From Candidatus Gordonibacter avicola (GTDB lineage Bacteria; Actinomycetota; Coriobacteriia; Coriobacteriales; Eggerthellaceae), in the NCBI GenBank assembly GCA_019113915.1, contig DXGM01000013.1, forward strand, positions 118,611 to 182,610: a DNA stretch of 64,000 nt, given 5' to 3'. Made by a program: the position numbers and the translations under genes. Every line of letters starts with the position of its first letter. The stretch's first letter is position 1. The notes below the pieces were generated by a model. It worked only from the letters and a program-made list of their open reading frames with translations. It did not search any database and was not told the DNA's origin. Below are positions 51,333 through 60,197 of the stretch, piece by piece.

Positions 51333-52296
51333 GCGCGTTCCCCTTCGCCTGCGCCGCACCGGTCAGTTGGGCGGCCAGGTCATCCGCCAGCGATTCATCG
51401 TCGTACAGGGCGCGCGGCAAGCTGAACCCGCAGGTGCGCAGCTCGTGGGCGAGACGCTGGGCCGCGGGCACATCAAGGCCGATGGCGCGCAGTTCCTCGC
51501 CGCGCGCGAACACTTCCTCAGGCGTGCCAAGCGCGAACAACTCACCCTCGTTCAGTACGAGGATGCGGTCGGCCAGCCGCGCCAAATCGTCCATGCTGTG
51601 CGACACCATGACCACGGTGAGGCCGCCTGCGTGCAGGCCAGCCACCAGGTCTAAGAACTCCGCGCGCCCCACGGGGTCGAGGCCCGCCATGGGTTCATCC
51701 AGCACCAGCACACGCGGCTCCATGGCCAGCACGCCCGCGAACGCCACGCGCCGCTGCTGGCCGCCCGACAACTCAAAGGGGCTCTTGTCGCGCACGTCGT
51801 CGAAAGCCAATCCCACACGCTCAAGCGCCCGGCGTACGCGCTGTTCCAGTTCATCGCCGGCAATGCCAAGGTTGCGTGGGCCGAACGCCACATCGTCGTA
51901 CACCGTGGCGGCGAACAGCTGGTGCTCCGGGTACTGAAACACCATGCCTACCTGCCCGCGGCACTCCTGCGCCACGCGCTTGTCGGCCACATCGCGCCCT
52001 GCAAACAGCACGCGCCCGCGCGTGGGATGCACGAGACCGTTCAGGTGCTGCACAAGCGTGCTCTTGCCGCTGCCGGTGTGCCCGGCGATGCCGAGAAATT
52101 CCCCGTCGCGCAGCTGAAAGCTGATGTCGCGCAGCGCCCATATGGCGTTGGGGTCGGTGCCCCACACCGGCTTGCCGTGCGCTTGCACCGAGGGCGGCTC
52201 TTCGGCGGCCCCGCGTTTCGCACGGCGCGCGCGCCGCTTCTTCTGATGCTCGGGGTTGGTGTATGAGTAGCTTACGCCTTCGAAAGTAAGCGGCAC
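51325..52296 (-). CDS. ecfA2: ECF transporter ATPase EcfA2
   Basis: This 323-residue ABC ATPase has Walker A GHTGSGKST, the Q-loop VFQYPEHQ, signature LSGGQQRR, Walker B VLVLDEPMAGLD and switch His in VSHSMDD. An insertion of about 35 Arg/Lys/Ala-rich residues interrupts the N-terminal beta sheet (residues about 18-50), which is unusual. The GTG start at 52296 has AGGAGG upstream and overlaps ecfA1 by 25 nt, implying coupled translation. Confidence 0.93.
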   Translation of the reverse strand: MPLTFEGVSYSYTNPEHQKKRRARRAKRGAAEEPPSVQAHGKPVWGTDPNAIWALRDISFQLRDGEFLGIAGHTGSGKSTLVQHLNGLVHPTRGRVLFAGRDVADKRVAQECRGQVGMVFQYPEHQLFAATVYDDVAFGPRNLGIAGDELEQRVRRALERVGLAFDDVRDKSPFELSGGQQRRVAFAGVLAMEPRVLVLDEPMAGLDPVGRAEFLDLVAGLHAGGLTVVMVSHSMDDLARLADRILVLNEGELFALGTPEEVFARGEELRAIGLDVPAAQRLAHELRTCGFSLPRALYDDESLADDLAAQLTGAAQAKGNAHA

Positions 52297-53093
52297 AGCT
52301 CCTCCTTCAGCTCGTTCTCGGAAACGGTCACGTTCACGTCCACGCCGCGCTCGCGCAGTAGGCAGGATAGGCGGCACGCGAATGGCACGTTCAGGTTCAA
52401 ATGCTCCAGAAGCGCCGCCTGCGTGAGTACCTCAGACGGCGGGCCGTCCAGGCGCACGTGGCCTCCGTCGAGTACCACCACACGGTCGGCCTGGGCGGCC
52501 TCTTCCATGAAGTGCGTGATCATGACTACGGTCATGCCGCGCTCGTGCAGCGTGCGCGCCACGCGCATAAGCCCCGCGCGTCCGCGGGGGTCGAGCATGG
52601 CCGTGGCCTCGTCTAGTATGAGTATGTCGGGCTCCATGGCCAGCACTCCCGCAATGGCCACGCGCTGCTTCTGGCCGCCCGAAAGCGCGTTTGTTTCACG
52701 TGTGTCGAAGCCTTGCAGCCCCACATCGGCCAGCGCATCGGCCACGCGTTCACGCAGTTCATCGGCGGGTACGCCCAGGTTTTCGGGGCCAAACGCCACG
52801 TCGTTTTCCACGAGGCTGGCCACCAGTTGGTCGTCGGGGTTTTGAAACACCATGCCTGCGTTGCTGCGGATGAAGTAGGTGGCGGACTCGTCGGCCGTGC
52901 TGCGCCCGAGCACCGACACCGTACCCTCGTCGGGCACGAGCAGTGCGTTTATGTGCTTGGCCAGCGTGGACTTGCCCGACCCGTTGCCGCCGAGCACGCA
53001 CACAAACTGCCCGCGCTCGATGCGCAGGTTGATGCCGTCCAGCACGAAGGCATCGCCATCGTAAGAAAACGCCACGTTCGAGAACTCTATCAA
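52272..53093 (-). CDS. ecfA1: ECF transporter ATPase EcfA1
   Basis: The 273-residue ABC ATPase has Walker A GGNGSGKST, Q-loop VFQNPDDQL, signature LSGGQKQR, Walker B ILILDEATAMLD and switch His in ITHFMEE. The start is TTG at 53093 with AAAGGA 6 nt before it, where the ATPase fold begins (IEFSNVAFSY). The frame is open much further upstream but without a credible start. It pairs with EcfA2 to form the heterodimeric motor. It follows the S-component gene by 122 nt. Confidence 0.93.
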   Translation of the reverse strand: MIEFSNVAFSYDGDAFVLDGINLRIERGQFVCVLGGNGSGKSTLAKHINALLVPDEGTVSVLGRSTADESATYFIRSNAGMVFQNPDDQLVASLVENDVAFGPENLGVPADELRERVADALADVGLQGFDTRETNALSGGQKQRVAIAGVLAMEPDILILDEATAMLDPRGRAGLMRVARTLHERGMTVVMITHFMEEAAQADRVVVLDGGHVRLDGPPSEVLTQAALLEHLNLNVPFACRLSCLLRERGVDVNVTVSENELKEELCRLLSKA

Positions 53094-53215
53094 GGTGGTC
53101 CTTTCGGGTTGGTTCGGGGGAGGTGGAGGGCGGGGTGGGGGTGGAGCGCCGCGGTTGCCGGCCGCGGGCAGCGGGCCGTCGCCCGCGCTTGCTGCACCTG
53201 CGCCCTTGGCGGCGT

Positions 53216-53863
53216 TTAGCGGCCCTTCACCTGCTTTTTCTTCGGCGTAATAAGGTTCGACACACTCTTGTACACCACCAGTGTCAGCACGCTGTTCAGA
53301 ATGGCTTTGATCAGGTTGAACGGCGTGAGGATAGGCAGCACCATAGCCACCACGGCATCGAAGGGCACACCCAGCCACGCGGGCGTAATCACCAGGTTGC
53401 CGAGGATGGCCATGAGGGTGGCGAGCACCACGCTCAGCGTCAGACCCGCAACGGCCGCCTTGAACGTGCGGCGCTTGCGGTAGATGAGCGCCGCCGGCAG
53501 AATGAAGCCACTCACCACCAGGATGTTCATGATAGCGCCCGAGAAGTCGGCCATCAAAATGCCGTGGAGGATGGCTCCCACAAAGCCCACCGCCAGGCCC
53601 GCGCCCGGCCCGAAGGCGAAGCCGCACACCATGGCCGGCATGGCCGACGCGTCGTATTTAAGCCAGGGCGCGCCCGGCAGCAGGGGAAACTCAATGAACG
53701 ACAGCAGCACGCCAATGGCGCACATCAGCGCCATGGTCACCAGCTGGCGGGTATCCCATTTGTTCGTGTTGGTGAATTCCAGATCGGGCGTGCGCGGCGT
53801 GCGTTCCGCGTCCAACGCGTCCACGTCCTGCACTCCCTGTGTGCTCGGCACATTTTCGGCCAT
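53216..53863 (-). CDS. ribU: ECF transporter S component, riboflavin type (RibU)
   Basis: The 215-residue membrane protein has a charged N-terminal tail of about 40 residues, then six hydrophobic helices with the RibU-like FIEFPLLPGAPWLKYDASAM segment near the end of helix 1 and FGPGAGLAVGF. S components bind the vitamin and dock on EcfAAT. An FMN riboswitch and a regulated terminator lie directly upstream, giving strong independent support for riboflavin. The ATG at 53863 follows AAGGAAGG. It is the first gene of a five-gene operon. Confidence 0.93.
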   Translation of the reverse strand: MAENVPSTQGVQDVDALDAERTPRTPDLEFTNTNKWDTRQLVTMALMCAIGVLLSFIEFPLLPGAPWLKYDASAMPAMVCGFAFGPGAGLAVGFVGAILHGILMADFSGAIMNILVVSGFILPAALIYRKRRTFKAAVAGLTLSVVLATLMAILGNLVITPAWLGVPFDAVVAMVLPILTPFNLIKAILNSVLTLVVYKSVSNLITPKKKQVKGR

Positions 53864-53916
53864 GAGGGCACCTTCCTTTCGCGGGGGCGTGGTGTTGCGG
53901 GTTCCTTCTTGCCCCA

Positions 53917-53965
53917 CAAAAAAGAAGAGAGCCCGTATGAATTCCGCTCGGTTCCATACGGGCTC
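53917..53965 (-). terminator. Riboswitch-controlled terminator
   Basis: On the minus strand a perfect 11-bp stem (GAGCCCGTATG with CATACGGGCTC; 53955-53965 and 53929-53939) is followed by CTCTTCTTTTTT. It lies between the FMN aptamer and the ribU start, as expected for ligand-dependent transcription termination. Confidence 0.88.
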
Positions 53966-54017
53966 GTTATTCGCAGGAAGTGCGGCGCACGAAGCGGCCG
54001 GCCTTCACGCGAACTCT

Positions 54018-54198
54018 GCCTCTTCCATCCGGACTTTAACCGTTGGTCCCGGAGTTTCACCGGTGTCAGCCTGCTGCGGCGCGCGGCGGGGACTATCCCG
54101 TGCGCGTCCGTCGCAGGGTCGCGGACTCTCGGCTTCGCGAGCGCGTACGCGCCGCTATCCGATTACCGCCAGTGAGGAATTTCACCTCGCCCTGAAAC
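54018..54198 (-). ncRNA. FMN riboswitch (RFN element)
   Basis: The minus-strand sequence shows the conserved RFN blocks in order: AGGGCGAGGTGAAATTCC and GGCGGTAAT at the 5' end, GAGAGTCCGCGACCC in the middle, CGGTGAAACTCCGGGACC, and AGTCCGGATGG-AAGAG at the 3' end. It binds flavin mononucleotide and should shut off the downstream operon when FMN is plentiful. Confidence 0.95.
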
Positions 54199-54324
54199 AG
54201 AATCCATCACCGCGTATTGTAACAACCAGTTATCCCCCGCACAACCGGACACTTTCCCCACCCTGGGGTAGGGCTCAGTTGTGTGCGTCGGGGGCAGATT
54301 CGCCTTTGTGGGGTGCTTTTCGGG

Positions 54325-54341
54325 TACAATACCTGGCCGTA
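54325..54341 (+). promoter_or_regulatory. Candidate -10 box placing the first symporter mRNA near leaderless
   Basis: TACAAT at 54325-54330 lies only 10 nt before the ATG at 54341, and no Shine-Dalgarno is seen. Transcription would begin within a few bases of the start codon. No good -35 is visible, so this is tentative. Confidence 0.4.
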
Positions 54342-55762
54342 TGTTTGAAATCCTCGAAAGCATAGATGCGTTTGTCTGGGGCCCGGCCATGATCGTGCTC
54401 CTTTTGGGCACGCATGTATTCCTCACGTTCAAGACGGGCTTCATCCAGCGTAAGTTACCGCAGGCCATTCGGCTGTCGTTCCAGAAAGACCCGGAGGGCC
54501 GCGGCGACATTTCCAACTTCGGCGCGCTGGCCACCGCGTTGGCGGCCACCATTGGTACGGGCTCCATCGTGGGCGTGGCTACGGCTATTCTTGCAGGTGG
54601 GCCGGGCGCGGTGTTCTGGATGTGGATTACCGGCGTGTTCGGCATTGCCACCAAGTACGTGGAGGTGTACGCCGCGGTGAAGTACCGCGTGCGCGATCAT
54701 GCGGGCAACATGCTGGGCGGCGCGATGTATGTGTGGGAGCGCGCGTTCAAGAAGAAGGACGGCCGCACGCCGTGGTGGGCGAAGCTGGGCGCCGTGGCGT
54801 TCGCCGCGTTCGCCACCGTGGCCACCATTGGTACGGGCTCGGCCGTGCAGGCGTCGGCGATGGCGGGCATCATCACGTCGAACGTGCCCGTGCCGGCGTG
54901 GATTGTGGGCATTATTATTGTGGTGCTGGTGTCGGTGGTTATCTTCGGCGGCGTGCGCTCCATCTCGAAAGTGTGCGAGAAGTTGGTGCCGTTCATGGCC
55001 GTGGCCTACGCGCTGGGGTGCCTGGTCATCTTGGTGATGAACGCGGGTGCGCTGGGGGAGGCCATCGTGCTCATCTTCGAGTGCGCGTTCACGGGCAAGG
55101 CGGCGTTCGGCGGCGCGGTGGGCTCGGGCATTATGATGGCGCTGCAATTCGGTTGCGCGCGCGGGCTGTTCTCGAACGAGTCGGGCCTGGGCTCCGCGCC
55201 CATCGTGGCAGCCGCGGCGAAGACGCGCAACCCCTCTGAGCAGGCGCTTATCGCCATGACGGGCACGTTCTGGTCCACGGTGGTCATCTGCGCGCTCACG
55301 GGCATTGTGCTGGTGTCGACCATGGTGGCGAACCCGTCCATCCAGGCGGACGTGCTGGCGAACCCGACGCTGTTCTCGGGCGCCGAGCTGGCGAGCGCCG
55401 CCTTCGCGAAAATCCCGTTCATTGGCACGCCCATTCTGGTGCTGGGCATGGTGGCGTTTTCGTACTCCACCATTTTGGGCTGGTCGTATTACGGCAACCG
55501 CTGCGTCACGTACCTGTTCGGCAAGCGCGCCATCAGGCCGTATCAGGTGCTCTACGTGGTGGTGGCGTTCCTTGGGGCCGTGGGCGTGGGCGACGTGATG
55601 TGGACTATCTCAGATATCGGCAACGCGCTCATGGCCATTCCGAACATTGTGGCTATTTTGCTGCTGTCTGGCCTTGTAGCCCGCGGCACCCGCCACTACG
55701 TCTACGACGATCATCTGGACGAAGTGGACGAAGAACCCATCCCGACGGTGGAAAGCAAGTAG
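54341..55762 (+). CDS. Alanine/glycine:cation symporter family protein 1
   Basis: The 473-residue membrane protein belongs to the AGCS family, which imports alanine or glycine with sodium or protons. It has about 11 helices and family motifs ATIGTGSIVGVATAILAGGPGA, GNMLGGAMYV and GLFSNESGLGSAPI. The start at 54341 is where homology to the tandem copy begins (FVWGPAMIVLLLG). An upstream in-frame GTG at 54281 is less likely. It is divergent from the riboflavin operon. A closely similar gene follows after 371 nt. Confidence 0.94.
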   Translation: MFEILESIDAFVWGPAMIVLLLGTHVFLTFKTGFIQRKLPQAIRLSFQKDPEGRGDISNFGALATALAATIGTGSIVGVATAILAGGPGAVFWMWITGVFGIATKYVEVYAAVKYRVRDHAGNMLGGAMYVWERAFKKKDGRTPWWAKLGAVAFAAFATVATIGTGSAVQASAMAGIITSNVPVPAWIVGIIIVVLVSVVIFGGVRSISKVCEKLVPFMAVAYALGCLVILVMNAGALGEAIVLIFECAFTGKAAFGGAVGSGIMMALQFGCARGLFSNESGLGSAPIVAAAAKTRNPSEQALIAMTGTFWSTVVICALTGIVLVSTMVANPSIQADVLANPTLFSGAELASAAFAKIPFIGTPILVLGMVAFSYSTILGWSYYGNRCVTYLFGKRAIRPYQVLYVVVAFLGAVGVGDVMWTISDIGNALMAIPNIVAILLLSGLVARGTRHYVYDDHLDEVDEEPIPTVESK

Positions 55763-56133
55763 AAACGCGGGCGGGGCGGCGCTGCGTTCGCGTGGGAATG
55801 TGGCGCGCTCCCTATTTTGGCGCGGGAGCATGCGCGAAGCGTGTCGCATCCCCCTGGTGTTTGTCCGTGGCCGGAAAACGATCTTCCGCTCGCTGATATT
55901 TTTGGTGTCGCGCATAGTGTGAGGCCTGTTGCGCGCCTATAATCCAACCACTTTAGTGCGAAAAAGTGCTTCTGCCGAAACGGATTGTCCGCCGCCCGGC
56001 CTCGTGCTCGCGCCACCTGCGCCCGCGCCTCGCATCCGCGCCTGCGCCCGCGCGCCCCGCGCTCCGGTCACTCGGTTTCGGCAACGGCTCTTTTCGCCTC
56101 GCCGGGGGACCGGCGTGAGAAAAGGGGGTTGTT
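55763..56133 (+). other. Gap between tandem symporters
   Basis: No gene is visible. TATAAT at 55938-55943 is a possible -10 box for the second symporter, though no clear -35 precedes it. The last 130 nt are extremely C/G-rich. Confidence 0.35.
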
Positions 56134-57549
56134 ATGGACATTGTCCAGTTCATCAACGACATCGACGCCTTTGTATGGGGCCCGCCGATGATCGTACTGC
56201 TGCTGGGGTCGCACCTGTTCCTCACCATCCGCACGGGCTTCATTCAGCGCAAACTGCCCACGGCTATTAAGCTGTCGGTGACGAAAGACCCGGACGCGCC
56301 CGGCGACATTAGCCAGTTCGGCGCGCTCACTACGGCGCTGTCAGCCACCATCGGCACGGGCAACATCGTGGGCGTGGCCACGGCCATTCTCGCAGGTGGG
56401 CCGGGTGCGGTGTTGTGGATGTGGCTCACCGGCGTGTTCGGCATTGCCACGAAGTACTCCGAGACGTATGCCGCCGTGAAGTACCGCGTGCGCGACCACA
56501 AGGGCAACATGCTGGGCGGCGCCATGTACGCGTGGCGGCGCGGCTTCGAGAAAGACGGCAAGGCTCCCTGGTGGGCGATGCTTGGCGCGGGCGCGTTTGC
56601 CCTGTTCGCGGCCATCGCATCGTTCGGCATTGGGTCGGCCGTGCAGTCCAGCGCCATGACGGGCATCATTCTGTCAAACGCGCCGGGCATCCCCGCGTGG
56701 GGCATCGGCCTGGCTATTGCCATCATGGTGTCCATCGTCATCTTCGGCGGCGTGAAAGTTATTTCGAAGGTGTGCGAGAAGCTGGTGCCGTTCATGGCTA
56801 TTGCGTATGTGTGGGGCTGCATCATGATCATTGGCATCAACTGGGAATACGTATGGCCCGCCATCTGCCTCATCTTCGAGTGCGCCTTTACACCCAAGGC
56901 CGCGTTTGGCGGCGCGGTGGGAAGCGGCCTCATGATGGCGCTGCAGTTCGGCTGCGCGCGCGGCCTGTTTTCCAACGAGTCGGGCCTGGGCTCCGCGCCC
57001 ATCGTGGCCTCCGCGGCTTCCACGCGCAACCCGGCGCGTCAGGCGCTCGTGTCCATGACGGGCACGTTCTGGGATACGGTGGTCATCTGCGCGCTCACGG
57101 GCATTGTGCTGGTATCCACGCTCATTGCGAACCCCGGCATTCTCGATTCCGGTCAGATTCACGCCGGCGCCGACCTCACCAGCGCGGCGTTCGCCTCCAT
57201 TCCCTACATTGGCACGCCCATCCTGGTCATCGGCATGATTCTGTTCGCGTACTCCACCATTCTGGGCTGGTCGTACTACGGCAACCGCTGCGTGGCCTAC
57301 CTGTTCGGCAAGCACGGCGTGCGCCCCTACCAGGTGCTGTATGTGGTGGTGGCGTTCCTTGGCGCCATCGGCATTGGCGACTTGGTGTGGACCGTCTCCG
57401 ACATCACGAACGCCCTCATGGCGGTGCCGAATATCATTGTGGTGCTGCTGCTCTCAGGCCTGATAGCGCGTGAAACCAAGCACTACGTATGGGATAAGAA
57501 TCTGGAAGAAACCGACGAGACACCTATTCCCGTGCTTGAGTCGAAGTAG
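56134..57549 (+). CDS. Alanine/glycine:cation symporter family protein 2
   Basis: This 471-residue AGCS transporter is a tandem paralogue of the preceding gene, similar along its whole length, with the same motifs (GTGNIVGVATAILAGGPGA, GLFSNESGLGSAPI) and the same C-terminal TPIPVLESK-type tail. AAAAGGGGG lies before its ATG, unlike its leaderless-looking neighbour. Differences cluster in loops and in the segment around residues 325-355. Duplication with divergence of regulation or substrate is the simplest reading. Confidence 0.95.
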   Translation: MDIVQFINDIDAFVWGPPMIVLLLGSHLFLTIRTGFIQRKLPTAIKLSVTKDPDAPGDISQFGALTTALSATIGTGNIVGVATAILAGGPGAVLWMWLTGVFGIATKYSETYAAVKYRVRDHKGNMLGGAMYAWRRGFEKDGKAPWWAMLGAGAFALFAAIASFGIGSAVQSSAMTGIILSNAPGIPAWGIGLAIAIMVSIVIFGGVKVISKVCEKLVPFMAIAYVWGCIMIIGINWEYVWPAICLIFECAFTPKAAFGGAVGSGLMMALQFGCARGLFSNESGLGSAPIVASAASTRNPARQALVSMTGTFWDTVVICALTGIVLVSTLIANPGILDSGQIHAGADLTSAAFASIPYIGTPILVIGMILFAYSTILGWSYYGNRCVAYLFGKHGVRPYQVLYVVVAFLGAIGIGDLVWTVSDITNALMAVPNIIVVLLLSGLIARETKHYVWDKNLEETDETPIPVLESK

Positions 57550-57611
57550 GGCGGGCGCGCTGTGCGAACTTCAAACGTGCGCGTGTCACCCACCTCATAA
57601 CTACGTCAAGA

Positions 57612-58057
57612 TGCCAGGTTAACCGTAGGGCAAGGGCTCTGCCCTTGCCGCCAACTACGTTCGACCTGGCACGTTTATTATTACCAAGCATCGCTGCAAC
57701 AAAGTGTGACGCGCTTCGCGCTGCCTAATATGCCACGAGTTTTCTCGAGTCCCCTACCTTATGACGCGGGTTGACTGGCTTGTCGGCGTTGACTTGCAAG
57801 AAGCATAACCTCCGTAGGGGTGCACTCCAGTGCACCCGTTCGCGCGAAGCGCGAAAACGCAGGTCGCACTCATGTTTTCTGCCCGCGTCGGAGCGGGTGC
57901 TTTCCTAAAGGGACTAGGCGCTGCGCGCCGCGGTAGCGCCCCTACGGGTATGGCCACACAAGCACATTAGCCGTAGAAGAACTTGCCCTCGTCATGGTGA
58001 TAGGGATGCGTATACCATCCCGGTGTAATCAATAGCGCGAAGCGCGTCACACTTTTG
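57612..58057. repeat. Intergenic repeat cluster
   Basis: The 680-nt gap holds a nested palindrome at 57612-57671 (TGCCAGGT/ACCTGGCA outside, CGTAG/CTACG next, GGCAAGGGC/GCCCTTGCC inside). It also holds family-A repeats at 57697-57770 and, inverted, 57986-58057, and a family-B hairpin at 57813-57838. The two family-A copies face each other. No gene is seen. Confidence 0.7.
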
Positions 58058-58229
58058 CTGCGCGCCACAACCCTCTCAACCATTCGCTGAATCAACAGGT
58101 CGGGGCTGATGGGCGTTGAGGGGCCTCCTATAATCGACGAAGCTTGTCAGAGGTGGCGGGCGAGAGGCGCCTTCTGTCTGCGGTGTATCCGGCCGCGTCA
58201 GGGCGGAGGGCAACGGAAAGGGGGACCGC

Positions 58230-58643
58230 ATGTCCGGTTCGCAGAAGGCTTTGAAAGTTGTGTCCATCATTCTCATCGTGTACGCCCTTATCGCGGCGGC
58301 GTTTGGCGTGTTCATGGCCGTGGGTGCTTCGCTTTTGGACGGGCAAACGGTCGATGTTAGCGGCACCACTATCGAGGCCGGCCTGATGGCAGGCGTGCTG
58401 GGTGGCACCATTATCGTGGGCGCCGTCATCAACTTCATCATTGGCCTTCTGGGCCTGCGCGGCGCAAAAGACGCAAAAAAGATTGGCCCCTTCTTCGTGC
58501 TCTGCATTATTGGCGTGGCGCTGAGTCTTGTCAGTCTGGGCATGTCCCTCGCTCAAGGCACGTTCAGCCCGTTCTCCCTGATATCCCTCGCCATCATCAT
58601 TATCTGCCTGGTGCTGGCGTCGAAGGTGCGCAACCAGCGCTAA
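58230..58643 (+). CDS. Small four-helix membrane protein (unknown)
   Basis: The 137-residue protein has four hydrophobic helices (residues about 8-35, 48-75, 85-105 and 112-132) with short loops and a basic C-terminus (KVRNQR). AAAGGGGG lies before its ATG. It resembles small integral membrane proteins of unknown function, and no catalytic motif is visible. It stands alone between a repeat cluster and a convergent hydrolase gene. Confidence 0.8.
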   Translation: MSGSQKALKVVSIILIVYALIAAAFGVFMAVGASLLDGQTVDVSGTTIEAGLMAGVLGGTIIVGAVINFIIGLLGLRGAKDAKKIGPFFVLCIIGVALSLVSLGMSLAQGTFSPFSLISLAIIIICLVLASKVRNQR

Positions 58644-58676
58644 CGCGTTCGTCATCCGAAATGCTGAAAGCTTTCG

Positions 58677-58706
58677 AAGAGGCTGTCGCTCACGCGGCGG
58701 CCTCTT
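58677..58706 (+). terminator. Terminator overlapping the end of the convergent hydrolase gene
   Basis: AAGAGGC pairs with GCCTCTT (58677-58683 and 58700-58706), with an inner CGC/GCG stem and a following T-run. It overlaps the last codons of the minus-strand gene. Confidence 0.55.
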
Positions 58707-60162
58707 TTACTGTGCGGGGCCGCGCCGCGCGAAACAGGATAAAGCCTTTTACCACGCCGGCGACGAAAAGTAGGGCGGACGAAACCACCACCGTAATGAA
58801 AACGTCAGGCACAAAGGCTTGCGCAACCCACAGCGGTGTTCCGAAAAAGAGGGGAACAAGTGAGAGGATAAAAACCGGCAGCACCCCATGAACGAGTACA
58901 AGAAGTGCCACTTCAAACGACATTTTTCTGCGATCCCTTGTCCGAAGAAAGCGGGGAAGAAAACACCACGGCAGAAGCGCACTAATGAACACCGCGAGCA
59001 TAATCAGATCAATCCACAGGTGCTCCATCACGTAGTCGCTGCTTGTGATTTCGTTTGGCGACTCGCCCAAAAGCATCAGGACTACGCCCCATCCAAGGGA
59101 ATCCATCATCTCGTTGGTCACGAAATAATCGTTGACGTTCGCTTCGAGGGCGACGGCGATATCGCTTTCAGGCAAAATGAATACACACGAGGTTCCCGTT
59201 TCCACCAGCCCGCTGTGTCGCAGCACCGGTTCAGGAAGGGGCTCCTTCACGGTGGCCCAGCCGTAGCCGTACCAAAAGGGGACATCCTCTTCGACATACA
59301 CGGTATCGCCGTAAAACATCGTCTCGATACTTTTCTGAGAAAGAATTCCGCTTCCGCCATTCAGGTACATTTGTAGATACTTCCCCAGGTCGCTCGCGGA
59401 AGAGGAAAGGTAACCCGCTGGCACGGTGATCCAGGCGTCGCGCGAGGAAGGAAAGTGAGACGCGGCTTTGAGCGGGATGCCCCAGTAATTGGTGTACCCA
59501 TCAATCAACCCATTTTCGTTACTTTCATCAAGCGTTGCGGCGGTGTGTGAAAGCCCCAGCGGCTCAAGCACCTGGGCGGAGAGGTATTCGGCATACGGCG
59601 TGCCCGTGACGGCCTCGATGATTTCTCCCAGCAGGGAATAATTCACATTCGCATAGTGGTGAACGCCCTGATCATTAACCAGGTGGTAATTACCAAGCGT
59701 CTGATGTTCGCCAAGCCCGCTGGTGTGGTTCAGCAACTGGCTAACCGTGATGGCATTGCCGTCGGTGGCATCCGGCAGATAGGTTGAAAGGGGCGCTGAT
59801 AGATCTATCTTTTGCTGCTCGACCAACTGCATGATGCAGATTGCCGTAAACGACTTGGTCACCGAGCCGAGCAAAAAGGGCGTATTGCTGCTGTCGCACT
59901 GCCCGTACGTTCCGGAAAACAGCACGTCGTCCTTACCAACAATGCGCACCGAAAGGGCGGGAATATGCGCGTTCGTGGCACACGTTTGCAGGTACGTGTC
60001 GATGGTCTGATAGTCCACCCGCGAAGCCGATTCCGCCCGCGAAGGCGATTCCGCTCGTTCGTCCGCATGAGCAGCCGGAACGGCACCCAAAGCCACAACC
60101 AACCAAAGGACCCAGAACGCCACAAAAGCCGCACCCAATTTTCTACAAGAACACGTGACCAT
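58690..60162 (-). CDS. Exported serine hydrolase, class C beta-lactamase/PBP4-like, with C-terminal membrane segments
   Basis: The 490-residue protein has a signal peptide (to about AAHA, residue 33) and a penicillin-binding-type catalytic domain with S100-V-T-K103, Y170-A-N172 and a likely HSGLVETG third motif. Three hydrophobic helices after residue 380 anchor it in the membrane. Such proteins act as esterases, peptidases or cell-wall amidases, and resistance to beta-lactams is only one possibility. AAAGGA lies before the ATG. It is a single-gene unit. Confidence 0.92.
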   Translation of the reverse strand: MVTCSCRKLGAAFVAFWVLWLVVALGAVPAAHADERAESPSRAESASRVDYQTIDTYLQTCATNAHIPALSVRIVGKDDVLFSGTYGQCDSSNTPFLLGSVTKSFTAICIMQLVEQQKIDLSAPLSTYLPDATDGNAITVSQLLNHTSGLGEHQTLGNYHLVNDQGVHHYANVNYSLLGEIIEAVTGTPYAEYLSAQVLEPLGLSHTAATLDESNENGLIDGYTNYWGIPLKAASHFPSSRDAWITVPAGYLSSSASDLGKYLQMYLNGGSGILSQKSIETMFYGDTVYVEEDVPFWYGYGWATVKEPLPEPVLRHSGLVETGTSCVFILPESDIAVALEANVNDYFVTNEMMDSLGWGVVLMLLGESPNEITSSDYVMEHLWIDLIMLAVFISALLPWCFLPRFLRTRDRRKMSFEVALLVLVHGVLPVFILSLVPLFFGTPLWVAQAFVPDVFITVVVSSALLFVAGVVKGFILFRAARPRTVKEAAA

Positions 60163-60197
60163 CGTCTTCCTTTTGTTGTAGCCTCTTTGCCGCGGGC

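Noticed and set aside
53123..54175. 350-codon plus-strand frame
   Set aside because: It runs antisense across ribU and the FMN riboswitch and has no domain character.
58690..60162. Calling the serine hydrolase an antibiotic-resistance beta-lactamase
   Set aside because: It has SxxK and YxN, but C-terminal membrane helices and the family context fit a general serine hydrolase; resistance cannot be inferred.
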